Assembly (NCBI RefSeq): GCF_006124995.1
Contig: NZ_QEWN01000115.1
Coordinates: 1-64,000 of the forward strand
Length of the DNA: 64,000 nt
Direction: 5' to 3'
From: Vibrio sp. Hep-1b-8
GTDB taxonomy: Bacteria > Pseudomonadota > Gammaproteobacteria > Enterobacterales > Vibrionaceae
The notes under the pieces: generated by a model
Told to the model about the DNA's origin: nothing
The model's input: the letters and a program-made list of their open reading frames with translations, nothing else
Database searches by the model: none
Part shown: piece by piece, positions 50,482 through 57,896 of the stretch
Position numbering within the stretch: position 1 is the stretch's first letter
Layout of the letters: each line of letters opens with the position of its first letter
Made by a program: the position numbers and the translations under genes

Positions 50482-51600
50482 GTGAGCGAATATCAATACT
50501 ATAAATTCGAGCGTCTGGATGGGTATTTAGATGCTAAAGCACGCCAAGCACTCAGATCGATTTCAAGCCGTGCCGAGATCAGCGCTACGTCCTTTCAGGT
50601 GTATTACACCTACAGTGACTTAAAGGCAGAGCCTTCTGAGTTGATGGTAAAATACTTCGATATCGGTTTTTATTATGCCGATTGGGGCTCAATCGATGTA
50701 TACATCAAGCTACCAGCTGGAACGCTTCCAGATGTGTTACTCGGCTTTTCAATAGGTGGGCTTTATGTGCATCAAAGCGATGAGTGGCAGTTGCTGATTT
50801 TTTCCATCGAGGAGTATGACGAATATTTTGACGATGAAGATGCTGACGACTTTTTCCTGCATTTAGCTGCTTTACGCAGTGGGTTAATGCAAGGGGATTG
50901 GCGCCTTGTGTACTTCATGTGGCTCAAAGCGTTTGAATTTAATGATGACGTTGAGCGAATGCCGTTGATTAAATTCGATTTTGAACACCTCAGTGAAGAG
51001 TTGCAGGCCTTTGCGGTACTGTATGATATTCCCTTAGCATTGGTTAAGGCGCTCGCCATGGTGCTGACCGAACAACCCAGTCACCAAGCCAAACAAACTC
51101 AGCTTACGTTTGATGCGTGGCTCCATAATCTCTCGGAAGCAGAGAAAGACACGCTATTACGCACGTTGTTTGAGCAAGGCCAGCTAACCCGTCACCAAGC
51201 CTTAGCGCTGACGCGAAAAGAACCTGCCAACATAGACGAGATCTATCAATACTGGTTAACCCCTGCCGTCATTTCTCCTTTCATTGAGCAAGCGCAAAGC
51301 CAATTGCAGCAAGAGTAGGCCGCAGCACTCGCAAAAAAATTAGCCATCGAAAAAGCGGAAAAAGAAAAAGCGTTGACGGATATCTACAATCAGCGTGAGC
51401 ACTACTGGCAGCAATCACAAGAGCAAGCGGATCGAACATGCGCCAGTGGTTACGATACGGCGTCACGCTATCTGCATCAGCTGTTTGAAGCCTATCAGTT
51501 CAAAGCGAATGAAGCGGCGTTTGAACAACGTTTTAAGCGCTTTGTTGTGGCGAATAATAGCCGTAAAGCACTGTTAAATCGTTTGAGTGATTTGCTTTAA
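50482..51600 (+). pseudogene. Island hypothetical protein interrupted by an amber codon
   Basis: GTG 50482 opens a frame of 278 residues (SEYQYYKFERLDGYLD...) that stops at TAG 51316-51318. The same frame then continues without interruption for 93 more codons (AAALAKKLAIEKAEKEK ... ALLNRLSDLL) to TAA near 51598. The charged helical tail fits the preceding sequence, so the intact protein was probably about 373 residues and the TAG a point mutation (for example CAG to TAG after LQQE). The family occurs in gene islands beside SWIM proteins; its function is unknown to me. Confidence 0.68.
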
Positions 51601-51779
51601 ACGATGAGGCGATAGGCTGGCCAAATGACGTTAGCAAAAAGCTGATTGAGGGTTGATTTGAAGGTTGTAAGCCCACCAAAAAGTCTACAGATTGTTACCT
51701 TTTAAGTCACTTTGTGTAGACCTCTAACCGCTGAGTTTTCCAGCTCAGTAAACGCATGGACGAGTGCTCGACTTGCATT
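51601..51779. other. Unassigned debris
   Basis: There is no start codon with supporting context here. The minus-strand frame at 51702-51780 encodes ALVHAFTELENSAVRGLHK, which diverges from the IS630 sequence next to it and may come from another transposase fragment. Confidence 0.35.
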
Positions 51780-51955
51780 ACACACTTTCTTTTGCTGACC
51801 TTTGGGCATCCAATCTGCTCCAATTTTAGGGTTTAAGTGGATATCGACCTCATCTTCATAAAACACTGGATTGTCAGCATCGCAACACTCCAATGCCTTT
51901 TTGATTCTGGCGAGTTTTGCTTCTTTTTCTACAAACCAGTGATCTATATTTAGGA
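51780..51955 (-). pseudogene. IS630-family transposase fragment
   Basis: The minus strand reads WFVEKEAKLARIKKALECC and then VFYEDEVDIHLNPKIGADW, the IS630 DDE-region signature (the D in EDEVD is catalytic in the family). Both ends are missing; homology stops near GQQKK (51785). It abuts the higB remnant at about 51955, so the element probably interrupted or replaced the 5' part of higB. Confidence 0.72.
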
Positions 51956-52059
51956 ACAGTTATTTAGTTGTAAAAGTCAGGTATCAAAATGGCATTGCTG
52001 TTATTGAGTGGGTTGGTACTCATGCTCAGTATGATAAGCAACGCTTTTTGGAGGGGAAG
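51956..52059 (+). pseudogene. 3' remnant of a HigB-type toxin gene
   Basis: The frame encodes LVVKVRYQNGIAVIEWVG and THAQYDKQRFLEGK, matching the C-terminal end of HigB toxins (pattern VVKV-Y-G-VFIRFVGTHAEYD). The N-terminal two thirds are absent. The frame runs without a stop straight into the following higA frame, so the original stop may have been lost. Confidence 0.6.
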
Positions 52060-52685
52060 ATGAGTCACATTAAATTAATCAAATCAGCACATAATCATGA
52101 GTCAGCATTGATGCGATTAATGTCATTAATGGACTTGGATCCGCAGCCAGGTTCAGCCGAATCTGATGAGATGGATGTATTGGCATTATTAATTGAAAAG
52201 TACGAAGAAGATCATTTTCCAATCAGTAAGCCCGATCCAATAGAAGCGATAAAATTTAGAATGGAGCAACAAGGTTTAAAAAATCGAGACCTTGTTCCTT
52301 TTATTGGGTCAGCTCCAAAAGTTTCCGAGATATTGAATGGAACACGTAGCCTCAGTTTGAACATGATCCGAAAGCTAAGCAGTGGGTTAGGTATATCAGC
52401 TGATGTTTTGATTCAATTGCCAGAGCAAAAGCACGCAATTCAAAGAGAAGTAGATTGGCAAGCCTTCCCGATAGCTGAAATGCGAAAGCGTGGCTACTTT
52501 GATAGTTTCAGTGGGCCATTGCAAGAGTTAAAGGAATATGCAGCTGAGGCTTTGTCTGACTTTATCGGTTCCGTAAAATCAGGTTTTCATCTTCAACCTG
52601 CCTTATTGAGAGCATCTTCTCACCTTCGTACAAATGATAAGGAAACAGATCCTTATGCTCTGTGGGCGTGGCAAGTATCGGGCAG
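52060..52685 (+). pseudogene. HigA-type antitoxin, 3'-truncated
   Basis: ATG 52060 (MSHIKLIKSAHNHES) is preceded by GGAGGGG; a TTG at 52048 is in the same frame. It has an N-terminal COG5499-like region, an XRE helix-turn-helix (about 73-125, LKNRDLVPFIGSAPKVSEILNG) and then the start of an ImmA/IrrE-associated region (AFPIAEMRKRGYFDSF, PYALWAWQ). Homology ends at AWQ (about 52677), where unrelated sequence begins. Full-length relatives run on by a metallopeptidase domain. The DNA-binding part could still be made, ending SGS. Confidence 0.65.
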
Positions 52686-52891
52686 CTAGGGTGTGCTTGT
52701 TTAACGCGCGGTAACTGATAGGTCAGCCAGCGGGTTAAACGTTCGGCTGCATTATCGCACTGGCTCAATGCTGGGTAGAGGGTAAACGCGCCATGCCCAA
52801 CGAGTAAATCGACCACCTGCTTTATCCATTCTCTATCCCAATCGTTGCCACTTGCCCATAACACGTCACTTATCACCTTTTGGTTCTTCAT
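52682..52891 (-). pseudogene. 5' fragment of an unrecognised gene
   Basis: The minus strand reads MKNQKVISDVLWASGNDWD, IKQVVDLLVGHGAF and RLTRWLTYQLPRVKQAH up to about 52682, where it meets the higA remnant. Composition looks coding, but the rest of the gene is gone. I do not recognise the family. Confidence 0.4.
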
Positions 52892-53209
52892 GCCGTCTAT
52901 TTTCAGTGGTCGGATGCAGACTCGGTGGTGAAATAGATGAAAGAAATGGCCATCAAACTAACCAGTCAAAACGGTTTTTTTGATGACCTGTGCGTGGCTA
53001 ATTGTTTGATATACATAGTCCAATACGGCGCTGTTTGGCGGCATTTGGCTAGTGCAAAAAAATCGAGACGCCAAACGATCGTTTGCATTCTGGGTTTAAA
53101 AAATCAAACGGTTTGTACTTTGGAGTCGAGGTTGGTTTAGAGTGCAAAAAGTGCCAAATCTTGCTTTGTGCCAGAACCGGCAAGGCCTACTGGCTTTTGG
53201 CGTAAGGGG
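52892..53209. other. Non-coding stretch with repeats, left flank of the IS element
   Basis: There is no credible gene; the 67-codon frame at 52937 has no ribosome-binding site. It contains the perfect palindrome CAAACGATCGTTTG (53072-53085) and related TTTGGC/GCCAAA blocks (53035-53160) that could fold. An integron attC was considered but core sites were not found. Confidence 0.4.
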
Positions 53210-54264
53210 GGCTTTGTTGCCAAAATCGAATGAACTAAATCAAAATCTTACGATAAGATCAGGAACATTTATTTACTGACTTTGATTTCATGCCGAAGCC
53301 TCGCTACAAAACCACCAACTGGTGCAAGTACAACAACTCCCTAGTCAATCGAGGTTCACTCACGTTTTGGATTGACGAAGAAGCAATATCGGAGTGGACA
53401 CAATCAAAACAGCGTAGACGTGGTAGACCACGATTGTTTAGTGACTTAGCTATCACGACCGCTCTCATGGTGAAGCGCATCTTTTCCCTCCCCTTAAGGG
53501 CGCTACAAGGCTTTATAGACTCAGTATTTAAATTAGCGAATATCCCATTGGTTTGTCCTCACTATACCTGTATAAGCCGCCGAGCCAAGGATGTAGAAGT
53601 TAATTTCAAAGCCTCAACACGAGGCGCTATCCAACACCTAGCCATTGATGCAACTGGGCTCAAGGTATACGGTGAGGGAGAATGGAAAGTGAAAAAGCAT
53701 GGAACTGATGGCAAGCGTCGAGTCTGGCGTAAACTCCATCTTGCGGTTGATACAGACACACATGAAATTATCGCCGCAGAGCTGACACTATCAGGTGTGA
53801 CCGATGCGGAAGTACTTCCTAACCTACTCAAGCAAACACGTCGAACCATCAAGGAAATCTCGGGAGATGGTGCATACGATACAAGAGAGTGTCACAGAGC
53901 TATTAGGGTTAAGAAAGCGACACCTTTAATCCCTCCGCGTGAAGGTGCCGCTTTCTGGGAAAAAGGGCATCCACGTAATCTGGCAGTTGGCTGCCAAAAG
54001 CTCTATGGCTCGAACAAAAAGTGGAAACAGAAGTACGGTTACCATAAGCGGTCATTATCGGAGACTGCGATGCATCGCGTAAAACAACTACTAGGAGCTT
54101 CACTCACGCTTCGAAATTACAACGCACAAGTGGGTGAGACTTACGCCATGATTAAAGCACTCAACAAGCTAACTGGGATAGGTATGCCTGAAACTCAGTA
54201 TGTTGTTTAAAATGCGAGCTATTTAGCTAGCGTTCACTCTTTAGCTGAATTCGGCAACAAAGCC
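53210..54264. mobile_element. IS5-family (IS903 group) insertion sequence
   Basis: A 1,055-bp element. Terminal inverted repeats: the left end begins GGCTTTGTTGCCAAAATC, and the right end, reverse-complemented, begins GGCTTTGTTGCCGAATTC, so 16 of 18 bases match, the usual IS903 length. One transposase gene fills the interior. The 9-bp flanks differ (CGTAAGGGG and CGTGAGTTC), so no target duplication is evident and one flank has probably been rearranged. Confidence 0.88.
53290..54210 (+). CDS. IS5-family (IS903 group) transposase
   Basis: 306 residues, apparently intact. The DDE catalytic core is visible: HLAIDATGLKVYG (first D, near 119), ISGDGAYDTRECH (second D) and the YREK-like region near 275 (YHKRSLSETAMHRVKQLLG, with the catalytic E). 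The frame has no stop or shift, so it may still be active. The start ATG 53290 sits in MPKPRYKTTNW, the family N-terminus. Confidence 0.92.
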   Translation: MPKPRYKTTNWCKYNNSLVNRGSLTFWIDEEAISEWTQSKQRRRGRPRLFSDLAITTALMVKRIFSLPLRALQGFIDSVFKLANIPLVCPHYTCISRRAKDVEVNFKASTRGAIQHLAIDATGLKVYGEGEWKVKKHGTDGKRRVWRKLHLAVDTDTHEIIAAELTLSGVTDAEVLPNLLKQTRRTIKEISGDGAYDTRECHRAIRVKKATPLIPPREGAAFWEKGHPRNLAVGCQKLYGSNKKWKQKYGYHKRSLSETAMHRVKQLLGASLTLRNYNAQVGETYAMIKALNKLTGIGMPETQYVV

Positions 54265-54509
54265 CGTGAGTTCTGGCACGCTCGCATTGAAGTTGAGCTG
54301 GTTGGCTGGTGGAGTGGGTATTCTTGATAGCTTGCGTCGATACCGAACTGCCAATCAATCCAAGAGGCGATTGACTCTTAAGAAGTAACTCAAAGGGAGG
54401 GCAACCTTCCTTTTTTCTGCGGTACTAGTGAAGAGGTGCTGGGATGAGTAAAGCGTTTGTTTTTACAGAGCGAGCTCATGATATGTATACAAACTAGAGG
54501 ATACACATC
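54265..54509. other. Island left junction region
   Basis: Bases 54256-54329 continue a frame NKAREFWHARIEVELVGWW with no start, a likely 3' scrap of a gene cut by the IS. A terminator-like hairpin follows (54391-54412), then the alpA promoter region with ATGTATACAAAC near 54482. No copy of the yicC 3' end, which would mark the other attachment site, is visible. Confidence 0.45.
54391..54417 (+). terminator. Terminator hairpin left of alpA
   Basis: AAAGGGAGG pairs with CCTTCCTTT (one G-T pair) around GCAA, followed by T residues. It insulates the island genes from the transcript of the broken gene or IS on the left. Confidence 0.7.
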
Positions 54510-54692
54510 ATGCAGTTAATCAAAATAAAGGAAGTGATGTATAGAACTTCATTAAGCCAAGCAAGCATCTACAAGCGTATTCAAAACGGGACGTTCCCTA
54601 AGCCAGTTAGCCTAGGTGCCCGAAGCGTTGCATGGCACGAAGAAGAGGTGAGTGTGTGGATTCGAGGGGTGGTAATGGAGGGTCGAGTTTGA
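54510..54692 (+). CDS. AlpA-family regulator/excisionase-like protein
   Basis: A 60-residue winged helix-turn-helix of the AlpA family (MQLIKIKEVMYRTSLSQASI, RIQNGTFPKPVSLGARSVAW, EEEVSVWI). ATG 54510 follows AGAGGATACACATC. In P4-like satellites and islands AlpA activates or accompanies the integrase, so this is the expected regulator of the island's integrase at the other end. Confidence 0.88.
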   Translation: MQLIKIKEVMYRTSLSQASIYKRIQNGTFPKPVSLGARSVAWHEEEVSVWIRGVVMEGRV

Positions 54693-54801
54693 GTGAGTTG
54701 TAGATTAAAACTCTTGTGTGTTTTGATATTCAATAGCTAATATTTGTGTATAATAAAGTGTATTAATGCATTTTGTTATTTGTTTTTTTTTGGTGGGAAA
54801 T

Positions 54802-55683
54802 ATGATTTCACGAGGTTATCAGCAGGCGCCGCTCTTAATGACTCTTGTAGATGTGCGCTTCTCGGCTATCCCTGATTTCCATGAAGAGGGGAGGCTATTG
54901 CAGCTAGAATCATCCTTTAGAGAAATAGGTTTTGTTGAGAAGGTTGTTGAGCAGCAGCAAGAAATTAATTTTGAATTAAAACCAGATGCGAATGGTAAAA
55001 TTGTACATTCGTCCAAGCCATCCGTGAATCAGGTTGGTAAGCAGCGTTGGATATTCCTAAATTTTGAGAGAACTTTATCGGTGTACGTTGCTCAGGATGG
55101 CCTGTCTGTTAAATGTACGCGATACAGTACACATGATAAATTTGTAGAATCTCTTGAAGGTGTTGTATCTAGGCTTGTTGAGGTATTCCCATCCTTATCG
55201 AAAGGGGTTATCTCCAGAATCGGTACTCGTTACCTCAACTTGATAGTGCCTCAAGAGGGTAAGAGTGTGGCGAATTATTTAAAAGCGGAGTGGCTACCAA
55301 ATAATTCCATTCCGACAGAAATAGATGTGGAGTCCGGTGTACACAATCGTCTGATGATGAACTATAAGACAAAGTATGGAAACCTGAGGGTGGAGTCTAA
55401 TAAGTTTGCGCCCGAGAAAGGTGCCAATATGTCCGTTATACCAAATGAATTAATGGACTCACCTGAAACTGCTTTATCCATTCAAGAACTTCCTTGGTGG
55501 GGGGAGCAATTAGGGCGTAATGAAAGCTATGTTGTGCTAGATATTGATTTAAGTAACTCTGTAAGAGAGATGTTTAACATTGATAATCTGGTGGATTCGT
55601 TGAATGGAATGAGAACATTAACTAGACCTGCATTTGATATGTGTATTACAGATGAGGCTAAGCAAGATTGGATTGAGCTTTAA
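54802..55683 (+). CDS. TIGR04255-like protein of unknown function
   Basis: A 293-residue protein. ATG 54802 (MISRGYQQAPLLMTLVDVRFS) is chosen because GGTGGGA lies just upstream; the frame extends to 54766 without support. The opening pattern of aromatic-x-x-AP-L-x(4)-V-D-V-R-F and an internal ISRIGTRYLNLIVP fit the sporadically distributed TIGR04255 family. There is no signal peptide or membrane helix. It is the first of three genes: 11 bp after its stop comes the next start with a strong AAGGAGG. Base composition is AT-richer than the backbone. The biochemical activity is unknown. Confidence 0.72.
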   Translation: MISRGYQQAPLLMTLVDVRFSAIPDFHEEGRLLQLESSFREIGFVEKVVEQQQEINFELKPDANGKIVHSSKPSVNQVGKQRWIFLNFERTLSVYVAQDGLSVKCTRYSTHDKFVESLEGVVSRLVEVFPSLSKGVISRIGTRYLNLIVPQEGKSVANYLKAEWLPNNSIPTEIDVESGVHNRLMMNYKTKYGNLRVESNKFAPEKGANMSVIPNELMDSPETALSIQELPWWGEQLGRNESYVVLDIDLSNSVREMFNIDNLVDSLNGMRTLTRPAFDMCITDEAKQDWIEL

Positions 55684-55694
55684 GGAGGTTTGCC

Positions 55695-56276
55695 ATGTTA
55701 AGTACAGCAAGGGCTAACGTTGAGGTAGGTCCAAGGAATGGTTTTACAACAGCAGCAGTATTAGCTGGTGCCATTTTGGTTACAGGCACTAGTGTTGCAG
55801 CAAGTGGAGATTATCGTTCATCTGTTGATGCTAACTGGGAGACTCACCAGCAAGTCGTCGCACCTAATCAGGTTTCTTCTCAAGATATGGTAAAGAGTGT
55901 ATTGAGTGCCTTTGGTTTAGCGGTTAAGGATTTTGAGCCGATTTTAGGTGTCAAGAGAGCTGCAATTTACAACTGGAAAAAAGGGGCAAATGAGCCCAAT
56001 GAAGTTCAGTTTGCAATATTAAGGCGTCTGCACGAGGTATCTATTCTCCTTGATTCAAAAGGAGTTAAAATAGGTAGACTGGCAAAAACAAATGTTTATC
56101 AGAACACATCTTTGCTAGAAAAGTTATCTTCACCATCGATAGATGTCCAAAGTGTGGTAGAGCATCATGAGTTTTTGGTGTCCAAGGTTCTTAAACAGAA
56201 AGTCACTTTCGAGAGTGTGAGCTCAAGTGAGACCCTAGTTGAAGGGGATTCTTTTGTTTCGGTTGAGAGGTCGTAG
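55695..56276 (+). CDS. Small protein with hydrophobic segment plus helix-turn-helix domain
   Basis: 193 residues. The N-terminus is MLSTARANVEVGPRNGF followed by a hydrophobic, small-residue segment (TTAAVLAGAILVTGTSVAA, about 18-36) that could be a membrane helix or part of a fold. Residues about 65-115 resemble an XRE helix-turn-helix (LSAFGLAVKDFEPILGVKR then AAIYNWKKGANEPNEVQ, LRRLHEV). The C-terminus is helical and acidic. A membrane-tethered DNA-binding or adaptor protein is possible. It is tightly coupled to the genes on both sides (11 bp before, 4 bp after). Confidence 0.6.
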   Translation: MLSTARANVEVGPRNGFTTAAVLAGAILVTGTSVAASGDYRSSVDANWETHQQVVAPNQVSSQDMVKSVLSAFGLAVKDFEPILGVKRAAIYNWKKGANEPNEVQFAILRRLHEVSILLDSKGVKIGRLAKTNVYQNTSLLEKLSSPSIDVQSVVEHHEFLVSKVLKQKVTFESVSSSETLVEGDSFVSVERS

Positions 56277-56280
56277 TTGA

Positions 56281-57180
56281 ATGGCTTCAGGCGATGCTGA
56301 TTCAGGGCGTGACCCGAGAGAGCAGCTAATCCATAATGGCTGGAAGCAAGGGGCTGTAATTGATTTTGAAAATGCGCAAGAATCAATTACGGCTTCAATT
56401 ATAAATGGCTCAATCAAACCAAAGCATCAGGCCAAGTTGCTAGTTATTTCACAAGATTGTGACATTCTATCTCACGAGGCTCATGTGGAGTGTTTGCTCC
56501 TCAAAAAGGTGAGCAAAGAAGCTCCAAGCCAAAAAAATGGGCATAATCCAAGAAAAATTCAGTTGGACCCAATCGACGATATCTTCTGGGAAGCGAGAGC
56601 TGATGATATTGTTTACCTGAAGAAGGATTTTCTTCTGAAAGTGGAACCGCTATCTGATTTTGATGTATCTAACGAGCAGTTAAATGTCTTAAAGCAGTGG
56701 AAAGCCAACCGTTATGTTCGCACTGGCCTGCCAGAGCTATTCGTTGAGCGTGCTGGGCACTTCTTTAAGCCTCCTAGAGGAGATGGTGAGGATGAGTCCC
56801 TCGAAAATTCAGAGCTATTTAGTCGACTTTCCAAGTACATATCCTCGATTCGAGTGTATTGCCTAGAGGACGGCGATATTACTAAGTGCGGCTTTATTTT
56901 GCTTTATAAGTCATTACTGTGCAGTGCTGATAGAGTTGATGTTGATGACATTGAGCAACTCTTCGAGGAGTGCTTACTTGATAAAATTAGAACTTTAGAT
57001 AAGACCGAGCTAATCAATGACGACAGTGAAGAAGGTTCACTATTTGAGGTTCATAGTCTGAGTGATGTTATGTCCGATATGGAGTTTCCAACTGGCTTGC
57101 TTTCTCTCTTCCCTAGGTATTATTTTGATTATGTCTCTTTTGGTGATGAAGAGGATGATTCAGACTTATCTGAAGGTTGA
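56281..57180 (+). CDS. Unrecognised protein with ISQDCDI motif, third gene of the cassette
   Basis: 299 residues, no signal peptide or membrane helix. The N-terminus has REQLIHNGWKQGAVIDF and then AKLLVISQDCDILSHEAHV. I recall island-encoded proteins with a WRQG block followed by V(I/V)SQ(D/T)CD, but know no function for them. Conserved Cys/Asp in the motif could bind metal or act in catalysis. The C-terminus is strongly acidic (GDEEDDSDLSEG). It starts 4 bp after the HTH gene, so the three genes form one operon, which ends at the terminator at 57274. Confidence 0.62.
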   Translation: MASGDADSGRDPREQLIHNGWKQGAVIDFENAQESITASIINGSIKPKHQAKLLVISQDCDILSHEAHVECLLLKKVSKEAPSQKNGHNPRKIQLDPIDDIFWEARADDIVYLKKDFLLKVEPLSDFDVSNEQLNVLKQWKANRYVRTGLPELFVERAGHFFKPPRGDGEDESLENSELFSRLSKYISSIRVYCLEDGDITKCGFILLYKSLLCSADRVDVDDIEQLFEECLLDKIRTLDKTELINDDSEEGSLFEVHSLSDVMSDMEFPTGLLSLFPRYYFDYVSFGDEEDDSDLSEG

Positions 57181-57273
57181 TATTAATTCGCGACTCAACA
57201 TTGCCTTTATCTCAAAACAATACAAAAACTAGCTAAAGCAGCCAAGAAACGTGCAATAAAAAACAACCCTACT

Positions 57274-57297
57274 AACACGCCTCTGGGCGTGTTTTTT
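57274..57297 (+). terminator. Terminator between the two island operons
   Basis: AACACGCC pairs perfectly with GGCGTGTT around TCTG and runs into six T residues. It ends the first cassette. The next start codon is only 21 bp after the T run, so the second cassette must be transcribed from a promoter at or upstream of this hairpin, or depend on read-through. Confidence 0.87.
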
Positions 57298-57317
57298 ATG
57301 TTTGGATGGAAAAGAGT

Positions 57318-57896
57318 ATGACTGAAGCATTTCCTTTTAGTATTCCTGTCATGGATGTGATTAGACACGATTATGAGCGATTTCGTTTTGATACTCACCA
57401 GTATGACCATAAAGGGTTGTTTACGGATGGTGAGAGTCTATATGCTGTCGTATTGGATGTAGAAGGCAATGATACACTTCTTGATGAGCTTAATGAGCAT
57501 TATCGAAAGTACCATACTGCGGGTATACCAACCGGAAAGATAGTGGGACAGGTTTCAAAAGGGTTTCAGTTAATAGAGTCGCGCAGTAGGTTAGAAAAGG
57601 CGCTAACGCATGGACAGCCTATGACCGTAAATGAAGTGATTAATTACCTGAATTTACATATACCCCGTAAGTATCACCCCTTTCATTTTGATTTTAAGTT
57701 CAATACGAACGTATTCCTCTTTTTGTCTAAAGAGCGCTTAAATGAAGAGGAGAAAGAAGAAATACAGCTGATCTGTGAGTCTATAGGCTATCAAGGTTAT
57801 GATTTTGTTTTTGAGCACAAACCTGAAATTAATGAGTATCCGGGTGTGGTGGAGTATGAGTCAAATCAACATAACAATCTAATGCTAACGGCTTAG
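57318..57896 (+). CDS. Unrecognised island protein A
   Basis: 192 residues from ATG 57318 (MTEAFPFSIPVMDVIRHDYE), which has GGAAAAGAG upstream; ATG 57306 is 4 codons earlier. It is soluble, mixed alpha/beta and aromatic-rich: DGESLYAVVLDVEGNDTLL, PRKYHPFHFDFKFNTNVFL, FLFLSKERLNEEEKEEI. No signal peptide. The TAG stop shares a base with the GTG start of the next gene, so the two are translationally coupled and probably act together. No family recognised. Confidence 0.6.
   Translation: MTEAFPFSIPVMDVIRHDYERFRFDTHQYDHKGLFTDGESLYAVVLDVEGNDTLLDELNEHYRKYHTAGIPTGKIVGQVSKGFQLIESRSRLEKALTHGQPMTVNEVINYLNLHIPRKYHPFHFDFKFNTNVFLFLSKERLNEEEKEEIQLICESIGYQGYDFVFEHKPEINEYPGVVEYESNQHNNLMLTA

Noticed and set aside
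52937..53140. 67-residue ORF
   Set aside because: No Shine-Dalgarno, no recognisable sequence, and it passes through the palindromic non-coding segment.
53030..53200. Vibrio superintegron attC repeat
   Set aside because: No GTTRRRY-type core and complementary R'' site could be matched, and there is no neighbouring cassette array.
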